The translations under genes were made by a program, and so were the position numbers. Under the pieces are notes generated by a model, which searched no databases, was not told the origin of the DNA, and saw only the letters and a program-made list of their open reading frames with translations. Below are positions 34,718 to 42,251 of a stretch of 50,074 nucleotides of DNA, piece by piece; the stretch's first letter is position 1, and each line of letters opens with the position of its first letter. The stretch is taken from assembly GCA_902781325.1 (NCBI GenBank), contig CACZJD010000006.1:1-50074 (forward strand), given 5' to 3'. This stretch comes from an uncultured Lachnospiraceae bacterium. GTDB taxonomy: Bacteria > Bacillota > Clostridia > Lachnospirales > Lachnospiraceae.

Positions 34718-34844
34718 TGTGATCCTCCGTCCAAGGGTATTCTTCTGATTCCACATTATACAACACAGTTGCCCGAATCAAAATACTATAAATAAGTCTT
34801 ATTTGTGAACCGTCTCCAAACCTTTATTCTTGTATGAAGTGAAA

Positions 34845-34875
34845 CAGGCGCTGTGCAGTATACGCACAGCGCCTG
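34845..34875 (-). terminator. Terminator of rpsB-tsf
   Basis: A perfect 12-bp GC-rich stem (34845-34856 with 34864-34875) and a seven-base loop lie 32 bases after the tsf stop, followed by a short TTT. Confidence 0.75.
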
Positions 34876-34906
34876 AATACAGTTCAGATTATCGGGTCCC
34901 GAGGGA

Positions 34907-35863
34907 TTACTTCGCAGCAGCACCTGCCTGAGCCATTACTTCCTCAGCGAAGTTGTCCTGTCTCTTCTCGATGCCTTCGCCGGTCTCGAAGCGAACGAAC
35001 TCTTTGATGATGATCTTGGTTCCGTTTGCCTTGCCGACCTGATCAAGATACTGACCTACAGTCTGCTTGCCGTCCTCAGCGCGGACATAGACCTGGTCGA
35101 GGAGGCAGATTTCCTTGAACTCTTTGTTCAATCTGCCGATGAGCATCTTCTCGATGATATTCTGAGGTTTTCTCTTGTTCTCGGGGAGTTTGTTGTTCTC
35201 CTCGATCGCCTGAGCGAGAAGGATCTCTTTCTCGTGCTCTTTGTAATCATCCGGGATATCAGCCTGGCTGATATACTTGGGATTCATAGCCGCAATCTGC
35301 ATGGCTACGTTTGTAAGAGCGGTCTTGATCTCGTCATTGACAACTGCAGTCTTAGCGTCAACGATAACGCCGATCCTGCCCTGGCCGTGAAGGTAAGTAA
35401 CTACGCAGCCTTCTGTCTCTTCGATCTTCTTGAATCTGCGGATGCTGAGCTTCTCGCTGATAACAGCGATCATATCAACAAGGGAATCTTTAACAGTCTT
35501 AGCTGTATCCTCTGCCCAAGCTTCGCCCATGAATGCGTCGATATCCTCAGCTGCTGTGTTCAGAGCCTGCTGAGCAACCTTTGCCACGTATGTGCGGAAC
35601 TTCTCGTTCTGGGCTACAAAGTCAGTCTCGGAGTTAACTTCGACAACTGCTGCCTTTGTATCGCCATCCTGTGCGATGTAGCAGATACCTTCTGCCGCGA
35701 TCCTGTTTGCTTTCTTCTCAGCCTTAGCCTGTCCCTTCTTTCTGAGGAACTCTACTGCTGCATCCATATCGCCGTTGCACTCGGTGAGGGCCTTCTTGCA
35801 GTCCATCATGCCGGCGCCTGTAACGTCTCTGAGCTGCTTAACCTGTGCTGCTGTAATTGCCAT
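34907..35863 (-). CDS. tsf: Elongation factor Ts
   Basis: A 318-residue guanine-nucleotide exchange factor for EF-Tu. The UBA-like N-terminus (VKQLRDVTGAGMMDCKKALTE) and the TDFVAQNEKF loop that touches EF-Tu are present; the core and C-terminal module (EICLLDQVYV) complete the protein. The length is normal for clostridia. It lies 61 bases after rpsB. The pair ends in a terminator, so pyrH and frr, its usual followers, are not in this operon. Confidence 0.97.
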   Translation of the reverse strand: MAITAAQVKQLRDVTGAGMMDCKKALTECNGDMDAAVEFLRKKGQAKAEKKANRIAAEGICYIAQDGDTKAAVVEVNSETDFVAQNEKFRTYVAKVAQQALNTAAEDIDAFMGEAWAEDTAKTVKDSLVDMIAVISEKLSIRRFKKIEETEGCVVTYLHGQGRIGVIVDAKTAVVNDEIKTALTNVAMQIAAMNPKYISQADIPDDYKEHEKEILLAQAIEENNKLPENKRKPQNIIEKMLIGRLNKEFKEICLLDQVYVRAEDGKQTVGQYLDQVGKANGTKIIIKEFVRFETGEGIEKRQDNFAEEVMAQAGAAAK

Positions 35864-35924
35864 AATTATACCTCTCTATTTCACAATACTGTATATCCGA
35901 CAGAATCTATACTTATCAAGGGGA

Positions 35925-36695
35925 TTACAGAGTACCCTCCTGTGCCTGCTCAGCCTCGCTTGCAGCGGACTCCTGAGCCAGCGCATCCTGCTCGGAAGTG
36001 TCAACGTTCTCTTCGCCCTGTCTTGCCTCGATGACAGCGTCAGCCATCTTGCTGCAAAGCAGCTTGACAGCGCGGATCGCGTCGTCATTGCCGGGGATGA
36101 TGTAATCAAGCTCTTCGGGATCGCAGTTTGTGTCGCCGATACCGATCAGAGTGATTCCCAGAGCGTGTGCCTCTGCTACGCAGATTCTCTCCTTCTTGGG
36201 GTCGATAACGAAGATCGCATCCGGAATGTGAGTCATCTCTTTGATACCGCCGAGGTTCTTCTCAAGCTTCTCCCACTCCTTGTTCAGCTTAGCAACTTCT
36301 TTCTTGGGAAGTACGTCGAATGTGCCGTCCTGAGACATAGCTTCGATCTTCTTGAGGCGCTCGATTCTGCCCTGGATGGTCTTGAAGTTGGTCAGCATGC
36401 CGCCGAGCCATCTCTCGTTTACATAGTACATGCCGCAGCGCTCTGCCTCAGACTTGACTGCGTCCTGAGCCTGCTTCTTGGTTCCTACGAACAGAAGCGT
36501 GCCGCCCTGCTCAGCGATCTCAAATACTGCTCTGTAGGCCTCGTCAACCTTTACAACAGATTTCTGAAGGTCGATGATGTGGATCCCGTTTCTCTCTGTG
36601 AAAATATAGGGAGCCATCTTGGGGTTCCAGCGCCTTGTCTGATGTCCGAAGTGCACGCCTGCTTCAAGCAGCTGTTTCATTGATACAACACTCAT
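35925..36695 (-). CDS. rpsB: 30S ribosomal protein S2
   Basis: A 256-residue small-subunit protein, needed for S1 binding and start-site selection in many bacteria. It carries [57 protein letters not shown] and [11 protein letters not shown]. One residue is unusual: [10 protein letters not shown] where the family almost always has a Val before Asp. An acidic C-terminal tail follows. CGGAGG precedes the ATG. It is preceded by a long structured leader that could bind S2 for feedback control. Confidence 0.97.
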   Translation of the reverse strand: MSVVSMKQLLEAGVHFGHQTRRWNPKMAPYIFTERNGIHIIDLQKSVVKVDEAYRAVFEIAEQGGTLLFVGTKKQAQDAVKSEAERCGMYYVNERWLGGMLTNFKTIQGRIERLKKIEAMSQDGTFDVLPKKEVAKLNKEWEKLEKNLGGIKEMTHIPDAIFVIDPKKERICVAEAHALGITLIGIGDTNCDPEELDYIIPGNDDAIRAVKLLCSKMADAVIEARQGEENVDTSEQDALAQESAASEAEQAQEGTL

Positions 36696-36724
36696 TTCTT
36701 TTCCTCCGTGTTTGGTTTGTTCTT

Positions 36725-36818
36725 CCGCATTTCCGTAAGCATTTGTGAAGGTTCGCTACCACCCTGCCGGGTCAGAGCCCGGGTAGAGCACCGGTATATG
36801 CCGAAAATGCGTGCTTAC
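36725..36818 (-). promoter_or_regulatory. Structured rpsB mRNA leader with crossing helices
   Basis: On the minus strand GTAAGC (36818-36813) can pair with GCTTAC (36740-36735), and the adjacent CGCATTTTC (36811-36803) can pair with GGAAATGCG (36734-36726). The order a-b-a'-b' makes a pseudoknot or two exclusive folds. A CCGGG/CCCGG hairpin lies between them. It ends about 30 bases before the rpsB start. Feedback by S2 is inferred from known autoregulation of rpsB in other bacteria. Confidence 0.6.
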
Positions 36819-36854
36819 TATTACGCAACATTAGAATATTACCACAATCAAAAG

Positions 36855-36881
36855 GTCCGCACAAGTATTTCTTGTGCGGAC
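36855..36881 (-). terminator. Terminator of topA-codY
   Basis: A perfect 11-bp stem (36855-36865 with 36871-36881), five-base loop, then CTTTT on the minus strand. The 3' arm contains TTGTGC, which with TAATAT 17 bases on could form the rpsB promoter. Confidence 0.8.
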
Positions 36882-36928
36882 TCTCTCACTTTTTACTTAA
36901 GTTCCGTGTTCTGATCATTGACCGCAAT

Positions 36929-37732
36929 TCACTGTCTCTGATTCTCAGGCTCGACCTGCTTTTTGAGTTCTTTGAGTTCCCCGTAGATCGCGTCATTGAG
37001 GACCTTGATGTAAGTTCCCTTCATTCCCGAGGAACGGGACTCGATCACGCCGGCGGATTCAAATTTTCTCAGAGCATTTACAACAACGCTTCTTGTGATC
37101 CCTGCCTTATCCGCGATCTTGCTCGCCACAAGGATTCCCTCGATCCCGTTAAGTTCCTCGAAGATATGCACGATCGCATGCATCTCCGTATAACTCAGTG
37201 TGTTGATGGCAGACTTGACAACATTGATCTTGCGGCTCTCCTCCGCGGTCTCTTCCGTGACGGCTCTGAGCATTTCCAGTCCCACAACTGTAGTGCCGTA
37301 TTCGCAGAGAATGATATCATCAATATCGAAACCTTCGCTGTTTTTATAAATAAAAACTGTTCCGAGTCTCTCGCCGGCGATCTCAATAGGAGCGATGATG
37401 CCGACATTGTCACAGTCCTCTTCTTTGACAAACCCCAGAGTTCCGAGGTTCACATTCTCGTTCGTGGACAGAACGCCGAGGAATCTCTCATTGAGGGAGG
37501 GATCAATAAAAGTTCCCACCTGATCCGTGATGAGTTCGCTCAGCGCGGGGATCCCGCCGAATTCGCCGAATCCGAGCACTTTTCCCTTCTTGCTGATCAC
37601 GAGAATATTGGATTCAAGAACATCGCTCATCACTCTGCAGATATCATTAAACACGACCTTTCCCGTGTCATTGTTGTGCAGCAGTCTCTCAATCTTTCTT
37701 GTATTATCCAGCAGTTTTACATTGCCGATCAT
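36929..37732 (-). CDS. codY: GTP-sensing transcriptional repressor CodY
   Basis: A nutrient regulator that binds GTP and branched-chain amino acids and represses many genes in rich conditions. The GAF sensor (about 1-160) opens KLLDNTRKIERLL and includes NILVISKKGKVLG; the C-terminal winged helix has EGILVASKIADKAGITRSVV, the DNA-reading helix, and LRKFESAGVIESRSSGMKGTYIKVLN. The start is uncertain. The ATG at 37732 fits family length (267 residues) but has only a distant GGAG; a TTG at 37747 has a better-placed AGGTGG; the frame opens with an ATG at 37768 without a site. It lies directly downstream of topA. Confidence 0.93.
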   Translation of the reverse strand: MIGNVKLLDNTRKIERLLHNNDTGKVVFNDICRVMSDVLESNILVISKKGKVLGFGEFGGIPALSELITDQVGTFIDPSLNERFLGVLSTNENVNLGTLGFVKEEDCDNVGIIAPIEIAGERLGTVFIYKNSEGFDIDDIILCEYGTTVVGLEMLRAVTEETAEESRKINVVKSAINTLSYTEMHAIVHIFEELNGIEGILVASKIADKAGITRSVVVNALRKFESAGVIESRSSGMKGTYIKVLNDAIYGELKELKKQVEPENQRQ

Positions 37733-37802
37733 AGCCGATCTGTTCAATTCTCCACCTGGCCTTTCCATATTCTGAATCTGTGATCATACCTCACGGCCGC
37801 GA

Positions 37803-39917
37803 TCACTCTTCAGGCCTGTTCTCCATATAACCGCACTCTCTGTCTTCACAGACAAGTTTGTTTCCCTTCTCAAGCATCAGTCCGCCGCATTTGGGACACT
37901 TTTTGTCGGACGGTTTCTGCCAGCTCATAAAGTCACACTCGGGATTTCCCATACATCCGTAGTATTTACGGCCCTTTTTGGTCTTTCTGACAACAATCTC
38001 CTTTCCGCATTTCGGGCATGCCACGCCGATCTTTTCATAATAAGGCTTGGTATTATGGCATTCCGGAAATCCGGGGCAGGCGAGGAATTTTCCGTGGGGA
38101 CCGTATTTGATCACCATATGTCTGCCGCAGTTTTCGCAGACCTCCTCAGTCTCCTCGTCCGCGATCTTTACTTTCTCCAGATCGGTCTCCGCCTGGCTGA
38201 CCGCTTCATCCAGGTCCGGGTAGAAGTTTTCAATGACCGTCTTCCACTTCACATTGCCCTCAGCGACTCCGTCGAGCAGTCCCTCGAGCTGGGCCGTAAA
38301 GGCGGGATCCACTATAGAGGGAAACGCGCGCTTCATCATAGAGTTGACGACTTCGCCGAGTTCAGTCATATAGAGGTTCTTGTCCTCTTTGACAATATAG
38401 TGTCTGGCGAGGATGGTAGTGATCGTCGGCGCGTAAGTGCTGGGACGGCCTATCCCCTGCTCCTCCAGGGCCTTTACGAGAGAGGCCTCTGTATAATGCG
38501 GCGCAGGCTGCGTGAAGTGCTGTCTGGGTTCAAATCTCTCGAGAGAAAGAACGCTCTCTCTGCTGAGATTGACGGACAATTTCTCTCCCTTATCCTCATT
38601 TTCCTCCTGGTTATAAACGCACTGATAGCCGTCAAAGAGAAGTCTGGATGTGGAAGCAGTAAAAACATAGCTCTGGTCCGCTGTGATCCTGACCTGTGTG
38701 TTCTCGTATCTTGCGGCGCTCATACGGCTGGCAAGGAACCTCTTCCAGATCAGATTATAAAGACGGTACTGGTCTCTCGAGAGCGAATCCTTGATTGCAG
38801 AGGGCAGGTTTCCAAGATCCGTGGGACGAATGGCTTCGTGCGCGTCCTGGATCTTGCCTTCATTCTTTCCGTTCTTCTCTCTTACGAGAAGATACTCATC
38901 GCCATAGTGCTCTGCGATGTAGTCTGCCGCCATAGCCTGCGCTTCATCCGAAACACGGGTGCTGTCCGTTCTGAGATAGGTGATCAGCGCTACTGTTCCG
39001 CTGCCTTTGATCTCGACGCCCTCGTAGAGCTGCTGTGCGACTCTCATTGTTTTCTGGGTGGAGAAGTTCAGCGCACGGCTGGCCTCCTGCTGCAGAGTTG
39101 AAGTGGTAAAGGGCAGCGGAGATTTTCTGCTGCGCTCTGACTTCTTCACTTCCGCGACTTCAAAGTGCGCTTCTCCGAGCGCCTCTGTGATCTCTTTTAC
39201 CTGCGCATCGTTCTCCAGCTCCTGCTTCACGGGTTTGGTGTCCTGCGACATCCTGCCGTAGTAATGGACTGTGAAGGGCTCCTCAGAGCCATCCGCTGTC
39301 AGCATCGCGTCAAGCGTCCAATACTCCTGAGGAATGAACGCGTTAATCTCTTCTTCTCTGTCTCCGATCATTCTGAGGGCGACAGACTGAACTCTTCCGG
39401 CTGACAGGCCTCTCTTGACCTTGGCCCACAGAAGAGGGGAGATCTTATATCCCACGACTCTGTCCAGGATCCTTCTGGTCTGCTGCGCGTCCACAAGATT
39501 GATATCTATGCTCCGCGGATTCTTCAAAGACTCTGTGACCGCTTTTTTGGTGATCTCATTGAAGGTGATCCTGTAGATCTCCTTGTCCTTCATCTCGTCG
39601 AGCTTGAGCGCAGCGACAAGGTGCCATGAGATCGCTTCTCCTTCCCGGTCAGGGTCCGTCGCCAGATATATACGGTCGGCCTTCTTTACCTTTTTCCTGA
39701 GGTCGGCCAGAAGTTCACCCTTGCCCCGGATCGTTATATATTTCGGCTCGTAATCGTGATCGACATCGATCCCCATCCTGCTCTTGGGAAGATCCCTTAC
39801 ATGTCCGTAACTTGCCGCCACGTCATAGTTGCTTCCCAGAAACTTCTTTATGGTCTTGACCTTTGCCGGGGACTCCACAATTACCAGGTTGTGTTTGCGC
39901 TTGCGTGCTGCTGCCAT
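37803..39917 (-). CDS. topA: DNA topoisomerase I
   Basis: A 704-residue type IA topoisomerase that relaxes negative supercoils. The TOPRIM domain (LVIVESPAKVKTIKKFLG; acidic DPDREGEAI) precedes the arch and the active-site Tyr in ALITYLRTDSTR. HEAIRPTD and GIGRPSTYAPTI are further signatures. The C-terminus has three four-Cys zinc modules (CENCG...CPGFPEC, CPKCG...CMGNPEC, CPKCG...CEDREC). GAGG precedes the ATG. It is followed by codY after 34 or more bases, so they are probably co-transcribed. Confidence 0.97.
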   Translation of the reverse strand: MAAARKRKHNLVIVESPAKVKTIKKFLGSNYDVAASYGHVRDLPKSRMGIDVDHDYEPKYITIRGKGELLADLRKKVKKADRIYLATDPDREGEAISWHLVAALKLDEMKDKEIYRITFNEITKKAVTESLKNPRSIDINLVDAQQTRRILDRVVGYKISPLLWAKVKRGLSAGRVQSVALRMIGDREEEINAFIPQEYWTLDAMLTADGSEEPFTVHYYGRMSQDTKPVKQELENDAQVKEITEALGEAHFEVAEVKKSERSRKSPLPFTTSTLQQEASRALNFSTQKTMRVAQQLYEGVEIKGSGTVALITYLRTDSTRVSDEAQAMAADYIAEHYGDEYLLVREKNGKNEGKIQDAHEAIRPTDLGNLPSAIKDSLSRDQYRLYNLIWKRFLASRMSAARYENTQVRITADQSYVFTASTSRLLFDGYQCVYNQEENEDKGEKLSVNLSRESVLSLERFEPRQHFTQPAPHYTEASLVKALEEQGIGRPSTYAPTITTILARHYIVKEDKNLYMTELGEVVNSMMKRAFPSIVDPAFTAQLEGLLDGVAEGNVKWKTVIENFYPDLDEAVSQAETDLEKVKIADEETEEVCENCGRHMVIKYGPHGKFLACPGFPECHNTKPYYEKIGVACPKCGKEIVVRKTKKGRKYYGCMGNPECDFMSWQKPSDKKCPKCGGLMLEKGNKLVCEDRECGYMENRPEE

Positions 39918-39975
39918 TTCTACCTCTTATGTATCGTTTTATTAGTCTGTCCCGAATCGTCTCACAATTCTTTGT

Positions 39976-40014
39976 AATATCGATTATTTTGTCAAACAAT
40001 ATCGAATAATATCG
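39976..40014 (-). repeat. Three AATATCG repeats around the topA promoter region
   Basis: AATATCG occurs at 39976-39982, 39998-40004 and 40008-40014 (plus strand), 22 and 10 bases apart. TTGACA lies between the first two (39990-39995, minus strand) with a weak AAGAAT -10 (39967-39972) at 17 bases. This is the only likely topA-codY promoter, so the repeats may be an operator. Confidence 0.45.
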
Positions 40015-40046
40015 ACAAACTTCGGGTACTATAACACAATTTCACC

Positions 40047-41546
40047 TCAGTTTGCAAGACTGTTTTGATCTCCGAATAGTTTTCTTTTCCTTTCGATCAT
40101 CTCGTCTATGTGATCGATATAGATGGCTGCTTCCTTGGCGTCATCGCATCTTTCGATCCGCCCGCCTTCGAAGACTCCTTTGGAAATGCTGCCTGCTCCC
40201 AGTGCCAGAATAGACTGTTTCTCTTCCATGATGAGAATATTGTAGATCCCCGCCTTGCCTTCTCTGGCGTAGCCGACGTTCTCAAAGTTCCCGGACATGT
40301 TTTTCTGCCTGTAGAGGTAATAAGGGTGCATGCCCATATCCGCCGCTCCCTGCGCGGCGATCTTCATACTCTCGTCCGTATTGTTGATTGAGGAAAACCC
40401 GTTCTTCTCGATCCATTTCTGGAGTTTAGACGCCCGCTTGATCGCAAGGGAGTGAACAGTGAGGTCATCCGGTCCCAGTTCTTTAATCTTATCGATCGTA
40501 TACTGCACGTCCTCCTGCGTCTCTCCGGGAAGTCCGAGGATAATATCCATATTGATATTGTCAAATCCCTCCTCGCGGGCGAGTCTGAAGGCGGCTTCCG
40601 TCTGTGCGGCACTGTGCTGCCTTCCGATCAGTTTCAGTGTAGTGTCCCGCATTGTCTGGGGATTAACACTGATCCTGCCGACTCCGCATTCTTTAAGGAC
40701 CGCAAGTTTATCCGCGTCGATACTGTCCGGCCTTCCGGCTTCCACCGTGAACTCCTGCAGAGCCGAAAGGTCAAAATACTGCCTGATCATCCCGATCAGT
40801 CTCTCAGACTGCGGGGGATCCAGGGTTGTGGGGGTTCCGCCGCCGATGTAGAGCGTATCCAGTATTTTGCCCTCCATAAGGGGCGCAGAGGCCTCCATTT
40901 CCTTCTCAAGGGCGTCGAGATATTCGTCCACCCTGCTCTTCCAGGATGTGAGAGGAAATGAAGTAAAGGAGCAGTACAGACAGGTCGTGGGGCAGAACGG
41001 AATCCCTACATAGAGACTGTATCCGTTTTCATAATGAATGCCGGAGAGGATCCTCCTCTCCCGCTCAGCGATCTCGGCCGCCAGTTCAGCTTTCTCGCGG
41101 CTCACAAGGTGCTCCCTCTGCATATACATAGCCGCTTCCTCCGGAGTATCCCCTCCGCGAAGCCTTCCCATGGCGATCTTGGTCGGCCTGATCCCGATCA
41201 GTTCCCCCCAGGGCAGAACTGTTCCCGTGTATTCCGAGAGCATCTCATAAAGCATATGCTTTGCCGCGTTCTTGCAGGCGGGACTCTTCTTGTCAAAGGC
41301 CGTTCCATCGGGCGCATTGATCCTTCTTGTGAGCGGGGCATGCGCCTCCGGGTCAGGTGCGCCCTCCGGCAGAAGCGCCATCTCGATACTGCTCTCCGAA
41401 AAATCCGCACGCAGAAAAGCCGGTTCAGGATATTTCCTTAAATCCGGCTCACCGACAAATACCTTGACTGTCTCCTGAGGGTAAAAGGCTTTCAGGAGAG
41501 AGTGTATTTCGTATCTATATAATTCTATATTTTCTACAGCGATCAT
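40047..41546 (-). CDS. hemZ: HemZ-type radical SAM protein (coproporphyrinogen dehydrogenase-like)
   Basis: A 499-residue radical-SAM protein of the HemZ branch. The [4Fe-4S] motif is CPTTCLYCSF; DTLYIGGGTPT, EFTVEAGRPDS, RISVNPQTM and DIILGLPGET follow as in the HemN/HemZ family. The ~160-residue N-terminal region and the C-terminal GNFENVGYAREGK segment are HemZ-like. Many HemN relatives are haem chaperones, so oxygen-independent coproporphyrinogen oxidation is not proven. No other haem genes are near. The ribosome binding site (GGAAAGG) is about 14 bases from the ATG. It ends the rel-MBL-hemZ unit. Confidence 0.9.
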   Translation of the reverse strand: MIAVENIELYRYEIHSLLKAFYPQETVKVFVGEPDLRKYPEPAFLRADFSESSIEMALLPEGAPDPEAHAPLTRRINAPDGTAFDKKSPACKNAAKHMLYEMLSEYTGTVLPWGELIGIRPTKIAMGRLRGGDTPEEAAMYMQREHLVSREKAELAAEIAERERRILSGIHYENGYSLYVGIPFCPTTCLYCSFTSFPLTSWKSRVDEYLDALEKEMEASAPLMEGKILDTLYIGGGTPTTLDPPQSERLIGMIRQYFDLSALQEFTVEAGRPDSIDADKLAVLKECGVGRISVNPQTMRDTTLKLIGRQHSAAQTEAAFRLAREEGFDNINMDIILGLPGETQEDVQYTIDKIKELGPDDLTVHSLAIKRASKLQKWIEKNGFSSINNTDESMKIAAQGAADMGMHPYYLYRQKNMSGNFENVGYAREGKAGIYNILIMEEKQSILALGAGSISKGVFEGGRIERCDDAKEAAIYIDHIDEMIERKRKLFGDQNSLAN

Positions 41547-41579
41547 TTGTATCCATTCAGACCTTTCCGCGCACAGGCA

Positions 41580-42230
41580 TCAGCCGTGCACGAAAAAGTT
41601 GTATTTCTTCTCGTATCCGATGCTCGTGCTCCCCCCGTGTCCGCAGTAAACTTCCGTCTCGTCAGGAAGGACATAGAGCTTTGTCCGGATCGACTCCACC
41701 AGATCCTGCATATCACCGGTAGGCAGATCCGTTCTTCCAACAGACTGTTCAAAAAGAGTATCGCCGCTTATGAGCATCGGCGCTCCGCCGGTCTCTTCCG
41801 CGTCAAAATAGTAACAGCAGCCGCCCTCTGTGTGTCCCGGCGTTGAGATGACCCGCATAGTCATGCCGGCCTCGGTAACACTCTCGCCGTCGATCAGATA
41901 GCGGTCGGCCGTAACCGTTACCGGTCTTCCGATGTCTGCAGAGCCGTTGAGCTGAGGGTCCTCCAGCAGGTCTCTCTCGAGCGCGCTGGCATATACAGGC
42001 GCTCCGCACGCCTCTTTTAGTGCCTTTACGCCGCTTATGTGGTCAAAATGACCGTGGGTGAGAAAGATCGCCTTGATCTCAAGCCCCTGCTTCGTAAGCG
42101 CTTCGAAGATCTCCCGCCCGTAATCAGCAGGGTCAAATATGATCGCCGCGGACTCTCCTTCTCTGTGAAGGTAATAAACGTTGGTCTGGACCATGCCGAC
42201 CATATAACTTCTGATCTCTATTTTCTTCAT
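41580..42230 (-). CDS. MBL-fold metallohydrolase, glyoxalase II-like
   Basis: A 216-residue metallo-beta-lactamase-fold hydrolase. THGHFDHISG is the dinuclear metal motif; STPGHTEGGCCYYF and ISGDTLFEQSVGRTDLP, and a C-terminal CGHGGSTSIGYE, supply the other ligands and match the small glyoxalase II-like group common beside rel in Firmicutes. Its substrate is unknown; thioester hydrolysis is typical. GGAGG precedes the ATG. It lies 21 bases after rel and 33 before hemZ. Confidence 0.9.
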   Translation of the reverse strand: MKKIEIRSYMVGMVQTNVYYLHREGESAAIIFDPADYGREIFEALTKQGLEIKAIFLTHGHFDHISGVKALKEACGAPVYASALERDLLEDPQLNGSADIGRPVTVTADRYLIDGESVTEAGMTMRVISTPGHTEGGCCYYFDAEETGGAPMLISGDTLFEQSVGRTDLPTGDMQDLVESIRTKLYVLPDETEVYCGHGGSTSIGYEKKYNFFVHG

Positions 42231-42251
42231 CGGTCCCCTCCGGCTGATCTG

